NCBI GenBank assembly: GCA_945949875.1
Contig: CAMFGH010000002.1
Location: 36,968-100,967 of the forward strand
Direction: 5' to 3'
DNA length: 64,000 nucleotides
Source: an uncultured bacterium
GTDB lineage: Bacteria; Bacillota; Clostridia; Lachnospirales; Lachnospiraceae
The position numbers and the translations under genes are program-made. This document shows, in pieces, positions 40,371 through 50,314 of the stretch. Positions within the stretch are counted from its first letter, which is position 1, and each line of letters starts with the position of its first letter. The notes beneath the pieces are model-generated. The model saw nothing but the letters and a program-made list of their open reading frames with translations. It was not told the DNA's origin and made no database searches.

Positions 40371-41495
40371 TTAAGATAAATGGACATGCAGGAGAATAAC
40401 CCTTTTTATCCAGTTATACAAATACGCCACCCCCATAGCTACCACAAAATAAATCACCACACAGATTACAGCATTAATAAAAGGATTGGTTCCAACGATA
40501 CCTGATATAACCTCTTCCATTCCCATGCTCCGGAGCTTGATCAGAATCATAAGATGCACCAGATAAGCCACAAATGTATTTTTCCCCATGGAAAGAATCA
40601 CCTTCTGAACTTTCTGATTCCCTATCCGTACAGAAAGCCCCCATAGAAAAATCCCTACAGAGCTTACAAATGGTCCAAAAGAGCTGAACTCAATAAATGC
40701 CTCTCCATACATACCATTACCGGCCAGATCTACAAAGTAACTCAGCCCAAACGTAATGAGACTTCCTGCAACGAAAAGTCCCAAACCCAGCATTTGATAC
40801 AGGAAAGTCTTTTCCGCTTTCTGCAACTTTGTTTCATAGAAAAGTTTAAATTCATATCCCAAAAGGATATAAACTACCGGCCAATAAGCAAACACCGCCG
40901 GAAAGAAAAACACCTGATGGCCCACTATCGTATCAAAGGTCTCTTTGCATACAAAATATCCAATGCTGATCAGAAGTACATATCTTCTGGTACAGGTCAT
41001 AGCAGGATTTTCGGTGCACAAAAGTTTCAGCACAGGATACAAAATATAGATATAGGCCAGTGCAAACAAAAACCATATATGATACGCATTGATTGCCCCG
41101 TTATGCCACATCAGGATACTGTATGATAAATTCTGCAGATCCAGCCTGGGCGATGTCAGACATTGTAAAAGTGTGGCCTGACCATTTAAAAAACGATCCA
41201 GGAAATTACCCAGAAAAATGATAACCCACGCCGGTACCATTATCTTAAGGACCACATACCGAATGGTTTCTCTCACTTTCTTTTCCCTGTCAAACAGGAA
41301 AAATCCGGTAATCAGGAAAAAGATAGGTGTACAACTTCTGACAAAGGACTCCATAAAAATCACAGGTATCTGATAGGATACGCCATCCTCTGCCAGCCGA
41401 TGATTCATAAAATAGTGAGCAGCCACCACCAGCATGCACCCTATTATACGGAGCAGTTCAATATTCACATTCTTCTTTTTATCGTTCGTCGCCAT
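40371..41495 (-). CDS. Acyltransferase family 3 (OafA-like O-acyltransferase)
   Basis: NIELLRIIGCMLVVAAHYFMNH; SCTPIFFLITGFFLF; FVAYLVHLMILI. Confidence 0.9.
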   Translation of the reverse strand: MATNDKKKNVNIELLRIIGCMLVVAAHYFMNHRLAEDGVSYQIPVIFMESFVRSCTPIFFLITGFFLFDREKKVRETIRYVVLKIMVPAWVIIFLGNFLDRFLNGQATLLQCLTSPRLDLQNLSYSILMWHNGAINAYHIWFLFALAYIYILYPVLKLLCTENPAMTCTRRYVLLISIGYFVCKETFDTIVGHQVFFFPAVFAYWPVVYILLGYEFKLFYETKLQKAEKTFLYQMLGLGLFVAGSLITFGLSYFVDLAGNGMYGEAFIEFSSFGPFVSSVGIFLWGLSVRIGNQKVQKVILSMGKNTFVAYLVHLMILIKLRSMGMEEVISGIVGTNPFINAVICVVIYFVVAMGVAYLYNWIKRVILLHVHLS

Positions 41496-41506
41496 AAATC
41501 AGTCCT

Positions 41507-41608
41507 TATTTATCTCTACCTATTTATCTCTATTTATTCATCTCTGCTTATTTATCTCTGCACATTCATCTCGACTTATTTATCTCTGCTTATTCATCCC
41601 TGCTTCAA
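41507..41608. repeat. 14-bp tandem repeat, about 7 units
   Basis: Core tatctct/catctct starts at 41511, 41525, 41539, 41553, 41567, 41581, 41595: exact 14-bp spacing. Confidence 0.9.
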
Positions 41609-41612
41609 CGTT

Positions 41613-43478
41613 TCAACTTCTCTTTATATAATATCTTAAGTACTTTCCATCTATGATCTGCTCTGCCTGATATTCCTCATCGATCCAATTCATCAGCCAT
41701 CCATCCGTTTCCCACTTCAGTTCTCCGAACCAGCAGCGTACAGCGATCACATCCGGATATTTATCCGGGTTCCTTTCCCAGTAATCCAGCAGATTTTCGT
41801 CAAAAGTAGGTGTACAGATGGTGATGCTGGATGCCACATTCACATCCTGATATAAATAGCACAAAGTGTGGGAATCTATCACCAGCAGATTATCGCCCGG
41901 CTGTACATACTGTTGCATTTCTTCATAAATACTTTCCTGCATATACCCCTGCATATACTCTGTAAAAATGCCTTTTCCTGGTCCCTCAGAAATCACATTG
42001 CCCACGCAGGTAATATTTTTCATCAATCCATCATCATCTGTGTATGCCCAGCCTTTTACAAAAGCCGCCACGAAACACCACAGAAGCAGGAGATTACGTG
42101 CGTACTTTCCATACGCAGCAGGAGCCTTCTGTTTTACATAAGCCAGAATGGTTATCATGCCCATGATGACACCGGGCATCAAATATTTTACCGAAGTAAA
42201 AATGGTCAGATTGGTCAGCAGAAGAATCGCCACATACATGGTGATATTTCCACCCATCCATAAAACCAGAATTTTATTATCAATGTTCCTGCCATCTCCA
42301 CAAACTTCTTTTTTGCAATCTCCTGTTTCAAAGGGTTCCGATTCGCCCTTTGATCCACTCACGCTTAGCCGCTTCATGATATAAAAGGTATATCCGAAAA
42401 TAAAGAAATACACTGCAAAGGGATAGGAGGACTCATATTTCCAAAGCATCAGAATCCAGTGTAAAAACTGCAGTACAAAAGCCACCATGATCAGAAGCAA
42501 CATTTTCGTTGCCCTGGCCTCTTCGCTCTTTTCTTTTGGATCTTTTCCGGCTTTTTTGCAGATTCTGGCATATACCACCTTGGTAAGAAGTGTATATACC
42601 GTGCCAAACAGGATTGCCACACAGATTCCGGCTCCATATAGTGCCAGCTTGTAAAGAGCCCCATCAGAATGGGAGCCACAGGAAGCCACCAGACTCTTTA
42701 TATTGGCAATCAGCTCTGAAACCGTCATATAAGAAAGCAGATATCCCACATACGCACCACCGCATACGCCACAAACTGCGGTGATGATTCCGGCTGTTTT
42801 CCCTTTATGCCGGCAAAACCGAAGTACATACCATATCGCAAAAGGGAACATCAGCACACAGGACGGGTAGGAAAGCACCATAAAGCAGATCCAGAACCCG
42901 ATTTCGATAGCCGAAAATGTCATTCGATAATTCCATTTCCCCTGCTGCAGACAAATCAACCTGGTCATCGCAATGAGAAGCATCGTAAGTCCCCACACCA
43001 TCATGTTGGAGAATTCCGGCATGACGTAGGTTTTGGGAAGGAGATTGAAATAAATAAGTGCCAGATAAAAGCTGTGCTCTTTGCAGGTTATGGTTTTCAG
43101 GAAACGATAAAGATAATACGCTACCGCTCCATGCATCAGTACACCGGCAAAACGAATCCAGATCACCACATAAGTGGTGGTTCCGGTTACTTTCTGAAAA
43201 ATCCAGATCAGGAACTGTATGATAAACGCAGAGGTCTGATGAGGATCCCATATCTGGGCAAACATTTTATCCCCCAAAAGCAGACGATAGGGCAGACTGA
43301 TTGCGTATTCTTCATCCATCTGAAGACTGACAAAAATACATTTCAGAGTTGCCAGAATGGTCCCGATGACCAGAATCCAGAATATGAAATTCTTTTTTAT
43401 TCTGTCATCTCCACTATTTTCTCTTCTATTATTCTCTTTTATTGTCTTCTCTCTTACCTTCGCGACCTTTAGTTCCAT
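41613..43478 (-). CDS. Polytopic membrane protein, GT39/ArnT-like glycosyltransferase candidate
   Basis: 621 aa; VSLQMDEEYAISLPYRLLLGDKMFAQIWDPHQTSAFI acidic motif in first loop. Confidence 0.6.
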   Translation of the reverse strand: MELKVAKVREKTIKENNRRENSGDDRIKKNFIFWILVIGTILATLKCIFVSLQMDEEYAISLPYRLLLGDKMFAQIWDPHQTSAFIIQFLIWIFQKVTGTTTYVVIWIRFAGVLMHGAVAYYLYRFLKTITCKEHSFYLALIYFNLLPKTYVMPEFSNMMVWGLTMLLIAMTRLICLQQGKWNYRMTFSAIEIGFWICFMVLSYPSCVLMFPFAIWYVLRFCRHKGKTAGIITAVCGVCGGAYVGYLLSYMTVSELIANIKSLVASCGSHSDGALYKLALYGAGICVAILFGTVYTLLTKVVYARICKKAGKDPKEKSEEARATKMLLLIMVAFVLQFLHWILMLWKYESSYPFAVYFFIFGYTFYIMKRLSVSGSKGESEPFETGDCKKEVCGDGRNIDNKILVLWMGGNITMYVAILLLTNLTIFTSVKYLMPGVIMGMITILAYVKQKAPAAYGKYARNLLLLWCFVAAFVKGWAYTDDDGLMKNITCVGNVISEGPGKGIFTEYMQGYMQESIYEEMQQYVQPGDNLLVIDSHTLCYLYQDVNVASSITICTPTFDENLLDYWERNPDKYPDVIAVRCWFGELKWETDGWLMNWIDEEYQAEQIIDGKYLRYYIKRS

Positions 43479-44091
43479 TTTTACAAAACCTTCTACTCAC
43501 CAGAATACACACTGTGATTCCCGTCAGTGCCCCCAGTGAGTCTAATATTACATCTCTTACCATGCCATAACGTCCCGGCACGAAAAGCTGGTGAAACTCA
43601 TCCGTTGCAGCATAGCAGATACACCATGCCCACGCACGAAGCTCTATCTTACTATATATCCCAAAACATCTGCTTCCACTTTCTGCCTTACTGCGTGTTT
43701 CAGGGCATCTACTGCCACTTTCTGCTTCACTGCATGTCTCAGCTTCACTGCATGTCTCATAGCTTCTACCTCGCTTCTCCCTGAAAACCACACACACCCA
43801 GCGAAAGCTTCCCCAGGTAAGCATTCCAAGCACCGCATATTCACAGAAATGTGCTGATTTTCTGACAAAGTGGTCGATCAGCTCGGCATACTGATATTGT
43901 GTCACTTCCGACAGTGCATCATATCCACCTACCAGGATGCTGCAGATCAGCTTGCCGATCCGCATGGACTGTTCTGAGGATACCGTATCCGGCTGATCTG
44001 AAAACCAGTAGATCAAGACCATCAGGGCGACCCACAAAATCACCATTACCATGCCGGTTAAAAATTGTACTGTCTTAACTTTCTTCTGCAT
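43429..44091 (-). CDS. VanZ-like family protein
   Basis: YWFSDQPDTVSSEQS; VRKSAHFCEYAVLGMLTWGSFRW; ATDEFHQLFVPGRYGMVRDVILDSLGALTG. Confidence 0.93.
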   Translation of the reverse strand: MQKKVKTVQFLTGMVMVILWVALMVLIYWFSDQPDTVSSEQSMRIGKLICSILVGGYDALSEVTQYQYAELIDHFVRKSAHFCEYAVLGMLTWGSFRWVCVVFREKRGRSYETCSEAETCSEAESGSRCPETRSKAESGSRCFGIYSKIELRAWAWCICYAATDEFHQLFVPGRYGMVRDVILDSLGALTGITVCILVSRRFCKNGTKGREGKREDNKRE

Positions 44092-45661
44092 TTGTCTCCA
44101 GTCCTTTAACCGCAGTCTTATCCATATGCTTTTTTAACCAGCCATAACAAAATTCTTTTAAATAGTCATAACAAAGTGTCGTACCAACTGCCATATATAA
44201 AATACCAACTACCGCAAAGGGATAAACGTACCTGCTCTTTGCCTCATATAATGCACTGAAGACGATGCCGCCAATCAGGATCAGTCCTATCAGATATTCT
44301 GTTTCTTTTCGGTTATTTTTTATCAGAAGGACCACAAAAAACAGGAACGTCATGAAATAAGCCAAGGCCTGATACTGATTTAAAAAGCCATACATGAGCT
44401 CATTTGTCTGTCCATAATACATGCTGTTTATCCACTCATCCGGCTCCTCCATAAAACGTGTCATGGAGAAAGCTCCGTATCCCGGCTCATTCCACTGATT
44501 GAGTAATTTGGTTTTAAAGAACAGGACAAATTCTTTTGGATTGGATTTCCAAAAGTCCAGCCGCTCCCTGATATTGTTTCTCGCATCCACCGATGACGCT
44601 TCCTGATCCAGATCATAGTCCCGGAAGGTATTCCAGTTATATCCATTGTAAGCCCCGGGTTTATCCCCTTCTTCTATGTTCCCCTGCAATCCCATAGCCA
44701 GATTCAAAACAATAGGCATTCCATTGTCCAGCGAAAGTCCGCTCTCCTTTTCGATGGAATGTATCAGCAGATTCTGTCCGCCGACCATACTGATCAGGAT
44801 TCCCACGGTGAGTATCACCGGCACAAGCTTTTTATTTCTTAGAAAAATCAGTAACTGAATGATCATCATGGCGATCCAGACCACGATCAGTGCACTTCTT
44901 GCAATGTAGGCAATAGCTACCGCAAGCATTGCCGGAATGCCCCAGAGCAGCATTTTCTTTGGCTTATCGGACTCATTCATCTTCAGGAAAAACCATACGC
45001 CCCAAAGCGTTCCGCAGACCCCAAGCGTCTCACCATACAGAAACATACTGTATAAATGCAAGGGGAAAAACGCTATCATGCAAAGCACATACAAAAGCTC
45101 AATCCGTATCTGATGCCAGAGCCGCCTTATAATCAAAAATCCTGCATAAATGGAAAGCCCAACACACACCGCCTGTACATATCGGATGGTGTCTGGAATC
45201 TGGTCTCCTGACAGGGTATAAATCCATGAAAACAGCTTTACCAGACCTAACTGATATGGAACGATGCTAAAATATTCTCCCGGGTTCATTTCGATAAAGT
45301 TTCCTTTGGACAATTCCATGGCAGTTCCATTGATATGCTGCTGGTCTACTACTGCGTATGCATTTGCCTCGCTGATCAAAAAGATCAGAAAAGCAGTAAC
45401 GCATACACATACTCCGATCACAACATAATGCATGGCCTTCTCAGACAGCTTTTCCGCTGCTTTCGAAAGAAGTACCAGAAGAATCATGACCAGGACAAAG
45501 GCAAGCACGTGTTTCCATAAGGGATCTGCCAGTACTACAATATCTTCATTATCCGTATACATCCTGTGTGTAAATCTCCATGTATACCAGGTTAAAAATC
45601 CAAAAATCAGCATTCCGATCACAGCTATGATTTTGAAACATCCCTGTTGTATCTTTTGCAT
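44075..45661 (-). CDS. Polytopic membrane protein, ArnT-like glycosyltransferase candidate
   Basis: 528 aa; IRRLWHQIRIELLYVLCMIAFFPLHLYSMFLYGETLG; 10+ predicted TM helices. Confidence 0.6.
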   Translation of the reverse strand: MQKIQQGCFKIIAVIGMLIFGFLTWYTWRFTHRMYTDNEDIVVLADPLWKHVLAFVLVMILLVLLSKAAEKLSEKAMHYVVIGVCVCVTAFLIFLISEANAYAVVDQQHINGTAMELSKGNFIEMNPGEYFSIVPYQLGLVKLFSWIYTLSGDQIPDTIRYVQAVCVGLSIYAGFLIIRRLWHQIRIELLYVLCMIAFFPLHLYSMFLYGETLGVCGTLWGVWFFLKMNESDKPKKMLLWGIPAMLAVAIAYIARSALIVVWIAMMIIQLLIFLRNKKLVPVILTVGILISMVGGQNLLIHSIEKESGLSLDNGMPIVLNLAMGLQGNIEEGDKPGAYNGYNWNTFRDYDLDQEASSVDARNNIRERLDFWKSNPKEFVLFFKTKLLNQWNEPGYGAFSMTRFMEEPDEWINSMYYGQTNELMYGFLNQYQALAYFMTFLFFVVLLIKNNRKETEYLIGLILIGGIVFSALYEAKSRYVYPFAVVGILYMAVGTTLCYDYLKEFCYGWLKKHMDKTAVKGLETNAEES

Positions 45662-45682
45662 GTATCTGTTATGTCCTTTCTG

Positions 45683-47203
45683 TTATTCTTCCACTCGTAA
45701 TTTCAAATATTCTTTATGGAAAAATCCTTTTACCGTCGTATTTCTCCAATCATCCGGATCCTCTGTAATATCATCATGGTAAAGCACATAGGGCTTAACC
45801 GTAAAATCATCCACTTCCAATTCTTTCAGATTCTCATCGTCTAACAGTTTCCATCTTTCCTCATTCTCCAGACGGTACCGGGCTGCCTCTCCCTTTACAA
45901 TGGATAGCAGGGCACTGGTACTGTTGGAAGACTGTAATCCGTATATCTTCATACAGCCAAGCAAACCGACTCCAAGAAGGATTACCAAAATCAGAGTGAC
46001 CATGGAAGCCCGCTTTTTCCAAACCGATTCCGTTGTTCCATTATGATCCCCATACTTGCGCATGGCCCATCCGACCCAGTAATAGAGATTGGAAGCCAAA
46101 AAGAAATAATAACTATAATATACCAGATTAATCAACCTGCCCGGTCCCCAGGTGGCACCTGCATAAAAGGGTGGTGTCATAAGGGATGCCATCAACCCGA
46201 AGGTAACAAGGGTAAAGACTCCGGGAAGCTTCCACTGGTAATCGCTCTTTCGTAACTGAGACATTCCCAACACACATAAAAATACAAGCAGTAAAAGAAC
46301 CGGTATGTGAAACCATTCTTTGCAAAATACGGCAGCCTGTTTTAAAGATGCCAGAATACTTCCTACCACCCCATAGCTTTCTACGTTGTTCATACGGCTG
46401 GTATTTCCCGGTGACAGGGCGTTAAAAGCAAAGCAGATCAAATATTCTGCCAGTATCAGTCCCGCAAACAGCTTCTGCTTTCCGCCTGCCCTTTTTGTGA
46501 AAGTAAGTATCAAAAACAGAACCAGAATCTCTGCTGTAAGCAGTGCTCCGGCATAATTACTTCCGGCGATCATGATCACCAGAATGACCGTGGCTAAAAT
46601 GTAGCCTGCCTTTTTCTTTTTGGAATCCGTATGTAATGCTTCATAATAGGCACATACCATGAGAAGCATAAGGGCATAGGTCATGGTATATCCGGTGGCT
46701 CCCACATACCAGTAAAAGCCTTCCACCGCGTATGGCACATACAAAAACTGGAATGCAGTAAACCAGATGGCTGCAATCCAAGCGATATGGTTGTCCCATT
46801 TTAAAATCTTATACAGTGTTTTATGTACCAGCGCCAGATTTCCCCAAAGAAACAGAAGCAGAACCAGGAAAGTTCCCACAAAATAATATTTCGGTATCGC
46901 GATTCCAAAGCCGAATGCCGACACCAGATCATCAAAATATCGGCCCTGCCAGGACTGATAATAAGTCACTGCGGTCTGATATGCATCACGAAAAATGGTC
47001 CAGATCCCTGCACCATTTTTTACATTCCAATAGATAGAACCTGCATAAGCAAAATCATCACTGGAAGGATAATTATAAAACGCAATCCAGGCAAGCGGCA
47101 TTACTACTGCTGCCAGAAATAGAATGCTCAGCAGCAATGCCCACCCGGATGCTGTTATTTTTTCACTTGACGCTTCTTTCCTGTCTCTTCTCATCCGTTT
47201 CAT
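45683..47203 (-). CDS. Polytopic membrane protein (DUF6056-like, tentative), paralog of 31805..33373
   Basis: YPSSDDFAYAGSIYWNV and YYQSWQGRYFDDLV. Confidence 0.65.
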   Translation of the reverse strand: MKRMRRDRKEASSEKITASGWALLLSILFLAAVVMPLAWIAFYNYPSSDDFAYAGSIYWNVKNGAGIWTIFRDAYQTAVTYYQSWQGRYFDDLVSAFGFGIAIPKYYFVGTFLVLLLFLWGNLALVHKTLYKILKWDNHIAWIAAIWFTAFQFLYVPYAVEGFYWYVGATGYTMTYALMLLMVCAYYEALHTDSKKKKAGYILATVILVIMIAGSNYAGALLTAEILVLFLILTFTKRAGGKQKLFAGLILAEYLICFAFNALSPGNTSRMNNVESYGVVGSILASLKQAAVFCKEWFHIPVLLLLVFLCVLGMSQLRKSDYQWKLPGVFTLVTFGLMASLMTPPFYAGATWGPGRLINLVYYSYYFFLASNLYYWVGWAMRKYGDHNGTTESVWKKRASMVTLILVILLGVGLLGCMKIYGLQSSNSTSALLSIVKGEAARYRLENEERWKLLDDENLKELEVDDFTVKPYVLYHDDITEDPDDWRNTTVKGFFHKEYLKLRVEE

Positions 47204-47213
47204 AAACCTTTAT

Positions 47214-47426
47214 TTATTCACTGTCCGGACCACCGCAATACCCATAGAACGTAATAAGGTAAAGACCACATATACCCACAAGCGCATAAATGATTCTGGA
47301 AAGGATACTTAATGGTCCAAAGAGAAATGCAACCAGATCAAATTTGAAAAATCCTACCAGCCCCCAGTTTATTGCGCCTATAATAACTAATGTCAATGCA
47401 GTACAGTCTAATGCTTTATTATTCAT
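47214..47426 (-). CDS. DUF378-like small membrane protein
   Basis: MNNKALDCTALTLVIIGAINWGLVGFFKFDLVAFLFGPLSILSRIIYALVGICGLYLI. Confidence 0.9.
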   Translation of the reverse strand: MNNKALDCTALTLVIIGAINWGLVGFFKFDLVAFLFGPLSILSRIIYALVGICGLYLITFYGYCGGPDSE

Positions 47427-47513
47427 CTACATAAATCTCCTTTCAGAAAATTTATGCATAGTATATGTGATGTGGCGTAAAATATTCTTTTCCTGATACC
47501 CAAATTTTTCCAT

Positions 47514-48395
47514 TTATTGCAGCTGCTTTTTTAATCTGTCCAGATACTCCTCCGGAATCTGCTCTGCTTCGATCTCAAATGCCGGTTCATCTTCTTCCAG
47601 AAGATACTGCTTTAACTGTCCCGGATAGGTGATCGTATTCATTCTTCCTAAATACCGTACCCATCTGGAAAACGTAGAGCCCGATGCCACAAACAGTCTG
47701 GCTTTTGACATCGCCAGTATATCTCCGATTGCTGTCCCAAAGGTCACCTGCTGCACACCCGGAAGCGCCAGAATGTCCTGCAGTTCTTCTCTGGAACCAT
47801 CCGAAAAAATATATACCGGCAGAGTTTCCGATACTGCATCTCTTATCTGTTGAATCACATCTATATACCATTCTATAGGAATGCTGGTATTTGGATTTCC
47901 AGCCTTTAAGTCTGCTTCCGTACCACGTGTAAAATCACCCAAACGAATATGCATGCATATCCCGTTTCCCGGTTCGAACTCCATTGCTTTTCTGTTGCGT
48001 TCCTGCAAGATAGTCTGAAAATGCCTGTAAAGATACTCACTGTTTTCTTTTCCGGCTATGGGTTCAAATTCACCTTCCATCCCTTCCATGACAACAATGT
48101 CTTTTTTTCTCGTCCACAAAAGCCTGAGTTTCTGAAAGCCTGACACAGCACCGATACGATTTTGAAATAAATCATGATAAAAACGTTTGTTGCTTTCCCG
48201 TCTCAGGATTTGTCCCACCGGAATAGATACCCAGGTCGGCCAGATCAGTCGGGCACCATGGTCTCTTGCATAGAGAACTGCCTTTGCATAGGTAAAAAGC
48301 ATGTTCCCAAGACCCAGCCCGCCGATTCGAATGATATAAAAATCTTTGTCTGAAAGTTTCGGATAAACGTATTTCATATATTTCCTGCTTCGCAC
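47514..48395 (-). CDS. Alpha-1,2-fucosyltransferase-like glycosyltransferase (GT11-like)
   Basis: GGLGLGNMLFTYAKAVLYA; CMHIRLGDF (HxRxGDF motif). Confidence 0.8.
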   Translation of the reverse strand: MRSRKYMKYVYPKLSDKDFYIIRIGGLGLGNMLFTYAKAVLYARDHGARLIWPTWVSIPVGQILRRESNKRFYHDLFQNRIGAVSGFQKLRLLWTRKKDIVVMEGMEGEFEPIAGKENSEYLYRHFQTILQERNRKAMEFEPGNGICMHIRLGDFTRGTEADLKAGNPNTSIPIEWYIDVIQQIRDAVSETLPVYIFSDGSREELQDILALPGVQQVTFGTAIGDILAMSKARLFVASGSTFSRWVRYLGRMNTITYPGQLKQYLLEEDEPAFEIEAEQIPEEYLDRLKKQLQ

Positions 48396-48494
48396 TGCAT
48401 GTTTTGCTGCTTTCCTGTTTGTTACTTTCCTGTTTTGTTACTTTTCAATTTACCTTCGCCTGTTTTTGCCTGCGCTTATTACAGTATAACATAA

Positions 48495-48537
48495 AAAAGC
48501 AATAAGTTATTCGTTTTTCGAATATCTTATTGCTTTT
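48495..48537. terminator. Strong bidirectional terminator-like hairpin
   Basis: AAAAGCAATAAGTTATTCG TTTTT CGAATATCTTATTGCTTTT. Confidence 0.85.
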
Positions 48538-48555
48538 ATTGTTTTTCTTAAATCA

Positions 48556-49221
48556 TTATGAAGGATTTACATCCGAATAGGATGCACTATATCCTTTTTC
48601 ATTTTTGTTTGCTGCTATTTTTCCTCTTTCTACAGCATCCCTCAGCACATCCAGATCAGGCATGATATGATCTTCCGCTACCAGTTCACCACGCTGTTCA
48701 CACATCTCGAAATTCTCCAGAATGCTCCGTGCTACTGTTACCCGTGATTTCATATCACAGTGCAGATGTGCCACTATCATCTGAAGTACTGCAGTGGGTG
48801 AACTTCCATGATCTGCATGGAAAAGGAAAAGCAGAGCTCTCATTTGCTCCTCTGAAAGACTTTCCAGCAAAACTTTCAGTGCTTCTGCTATTCTTTCACC
48901 AGAATCAGAGGCCTGTAAATCAGAAAACTCTTTTGGGAAAACATATTCCAGATAGTATGGGATAGGATTGATTTTAAGCACACGAAACCATTCCGTAGTC
49001 TGGAAAAAATCGGGACATGATTTTCCCATTTCCCAATTCTGTATCGTTCTTCTTGACACATCCAGCTCAGCAGCCATCTTCTCCTGTGAAACCGTGGTCT
49101 TCTGTCTTGATTTTGTAAAGATACGTGTGAATCTTTCTAACCGTTCTTTTCTCGATTCCTTATCCATATTTTTTACCCCAATTCCAAATATTCCCGAAAT
49201 AAATTTTACCATATTGCACAA
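48556..49221 (-). CDS. XRE-family HTH transcriptional regulator
   Basis: TVSQEKMAAELDVSRRTIQNWEMGKSCPDF. Confidence 0.9.
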   Translation of the reverse strand: MCNMVKFISGIFGIGVKNMDKESRKERLERFTRIFTKSRQKTTVSQEKMAAELDVSRRTIQNWEMGKSCPDFFQTTEWFRVLKINPIPYYLEYVFPKEFSDLQASDSGERIAEALKVLLESLSEEQMRALLFLFHADHGSSPTAVLQMIVAHLHCDMKSRVTVARSILENFEMCEQRGELVAEDHIMPDLDVLRDAVERGKIAANKNEKGYSASYSDVNPS

Positions 49222-49368
49222 ATATATTCAATGTAAAACTTGTTTTCACATCTGAATGCGCAAAATAATACGCATAAAATACTGAAAATTTGTATCACTT
49301 CGTATGCAGACGAATTGTGTTTTTTCGAATATACTGACAATATCAAAAGAAAGAGGAGGGACAACACT

Positions 49369-49476
49369 ATGATTAGATTTTTAGCTCAATTATATAAAAA
49401 ATATTCTAGTAAAAGGCACTCCTACAAAATGTACTGTAAGTATTTTGAAAATGGTTTTGATGATGCCAGACGTTAG
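49369..49476 (+). CDS. 35-aa basic, Tyr/Lys-rich small peptide of unknown function
   Basis: MIRFLAQLYKKYSSKRHSYKMYCKYFENGFDDARR; strong RBS aggaggg; followed by terminator; divergent from XRE gene. Confidence 0.55.
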   Translation: MIRFLAQLYKKYSSKRHSYKMYCKYFENGFDDARR

Positions 49477-49567
49477 TTTTGGCATTCCAATAACACATCC
49501 GGATAAATCCTGCACAGTGTAAAAGGGGATTGTGTCAAGGGGGAGAATATAAGGATTTATCCAAAAC

Positions 49568-49610
49568 AAGAAGCTTTTATCCTTCCTATGTGGGGTTAAA
49601 GCTTCTTTTT
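49568..49610 (+). terminator. Intrinsic terminator for the small-peptide transcript
   Basis: AAGAAGCTTT...AAAGCTTCTT followed by tttcttttc. Confidence 0.7.
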
Positions 49611-49741
49611 CTTTTCTATCCATCCCCTTTATATTACTATGATATTTTATTTCTAATTAATAACACTCCTAAAATAAAAGCAATCATTCCAAGCCATTGA
49701 TATTATCTAAATAGTTTGAAATGTATAATTCAGATATGTGT

Positions 49742-50314
49742 TCACATTTTCTTTCTATCTTCTAAGATTTTTATCTTTCCGAGAACCACTAAAAAGCCTG
49801 TATCATATATAGCTACAGCAATAGGAACAAGTATTTTTTTTGTCCATATTGAACTAAAAATAGCAAAAAAACATAAGGTAATTAAAATTCTAATCACCTT
49901 ATTGTGGTAATCCCTTTTTTCATCTAGCGACAATGGTTTATTCTTTGCTTCTACAGGTGCCATAATTCCTATCGCAATAGCAAACAAAACCATAATCCAT
50001 GTATAATCAAGTATAATATTTTCAAATCTTCTAATACCTGTCAGAGAGGCAATAGTAATAATAGCAGAACTTATTTCACACCGAAATTTTGTTTTCGAGT
50101 GATATCCTCCTCCATATGTTCTTAGTAATATAAAAGAAAACTGAAACACCATGCTCTCTACAACAATCCCCAAGAGACTACCAATTATAAACGTAAATAT
50201 TACATCCAATAATGTGGCAACTATTCTTTTTATACCATAGTTTAATATTACAGTATCTGTTTCAGACAAACTGTTGTTTTGAGCAATGGCATTTAAGATT
50301 TTCCCTTTATTCAT
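49742..50314 (-). CDS. agrB: AgrB-like peptide-processing membrane endopeptidase
   Basis: LLRTYGGGYHSKTKFRCE carries the AgrB His/Cys pair; multiple TM helices. Confidence 0.93.
   Translation of the reverse strand: MNKGKILNAIAQNNSLSETDTVILNYGIKRIVATLLDVIFTFIIGSLLGIVVESMVFQFSFILLRTYGGGYHSKTKFRCEISSAIITIASLTGIRRFENIILDYTWIMVLFAIAIGIMAPVEAKNKPLSLDEKRDYHNKVIRILITLCFFAIFSSIWTKKILVPIAVAIYDTGFLVVLGKIKILEDRKKM

Noticed and set aside
41507-41608. CRISPR or microRNA-like array from the 14-bp repeats
   Set aside because: Unit far too short and no spacers; simple tandem repeat
42807-43472. 221-aa plus-strand ORF
   Set aside because: Antisense to the well-supported membrane-protein gene 41613..43478; composition looks like a reverse-frame artefact
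49390-49623. 77-aa minus-strand ORF near agrB
   Set aside because: Antisense to the small-peptide gene and across its terminator; weak start context
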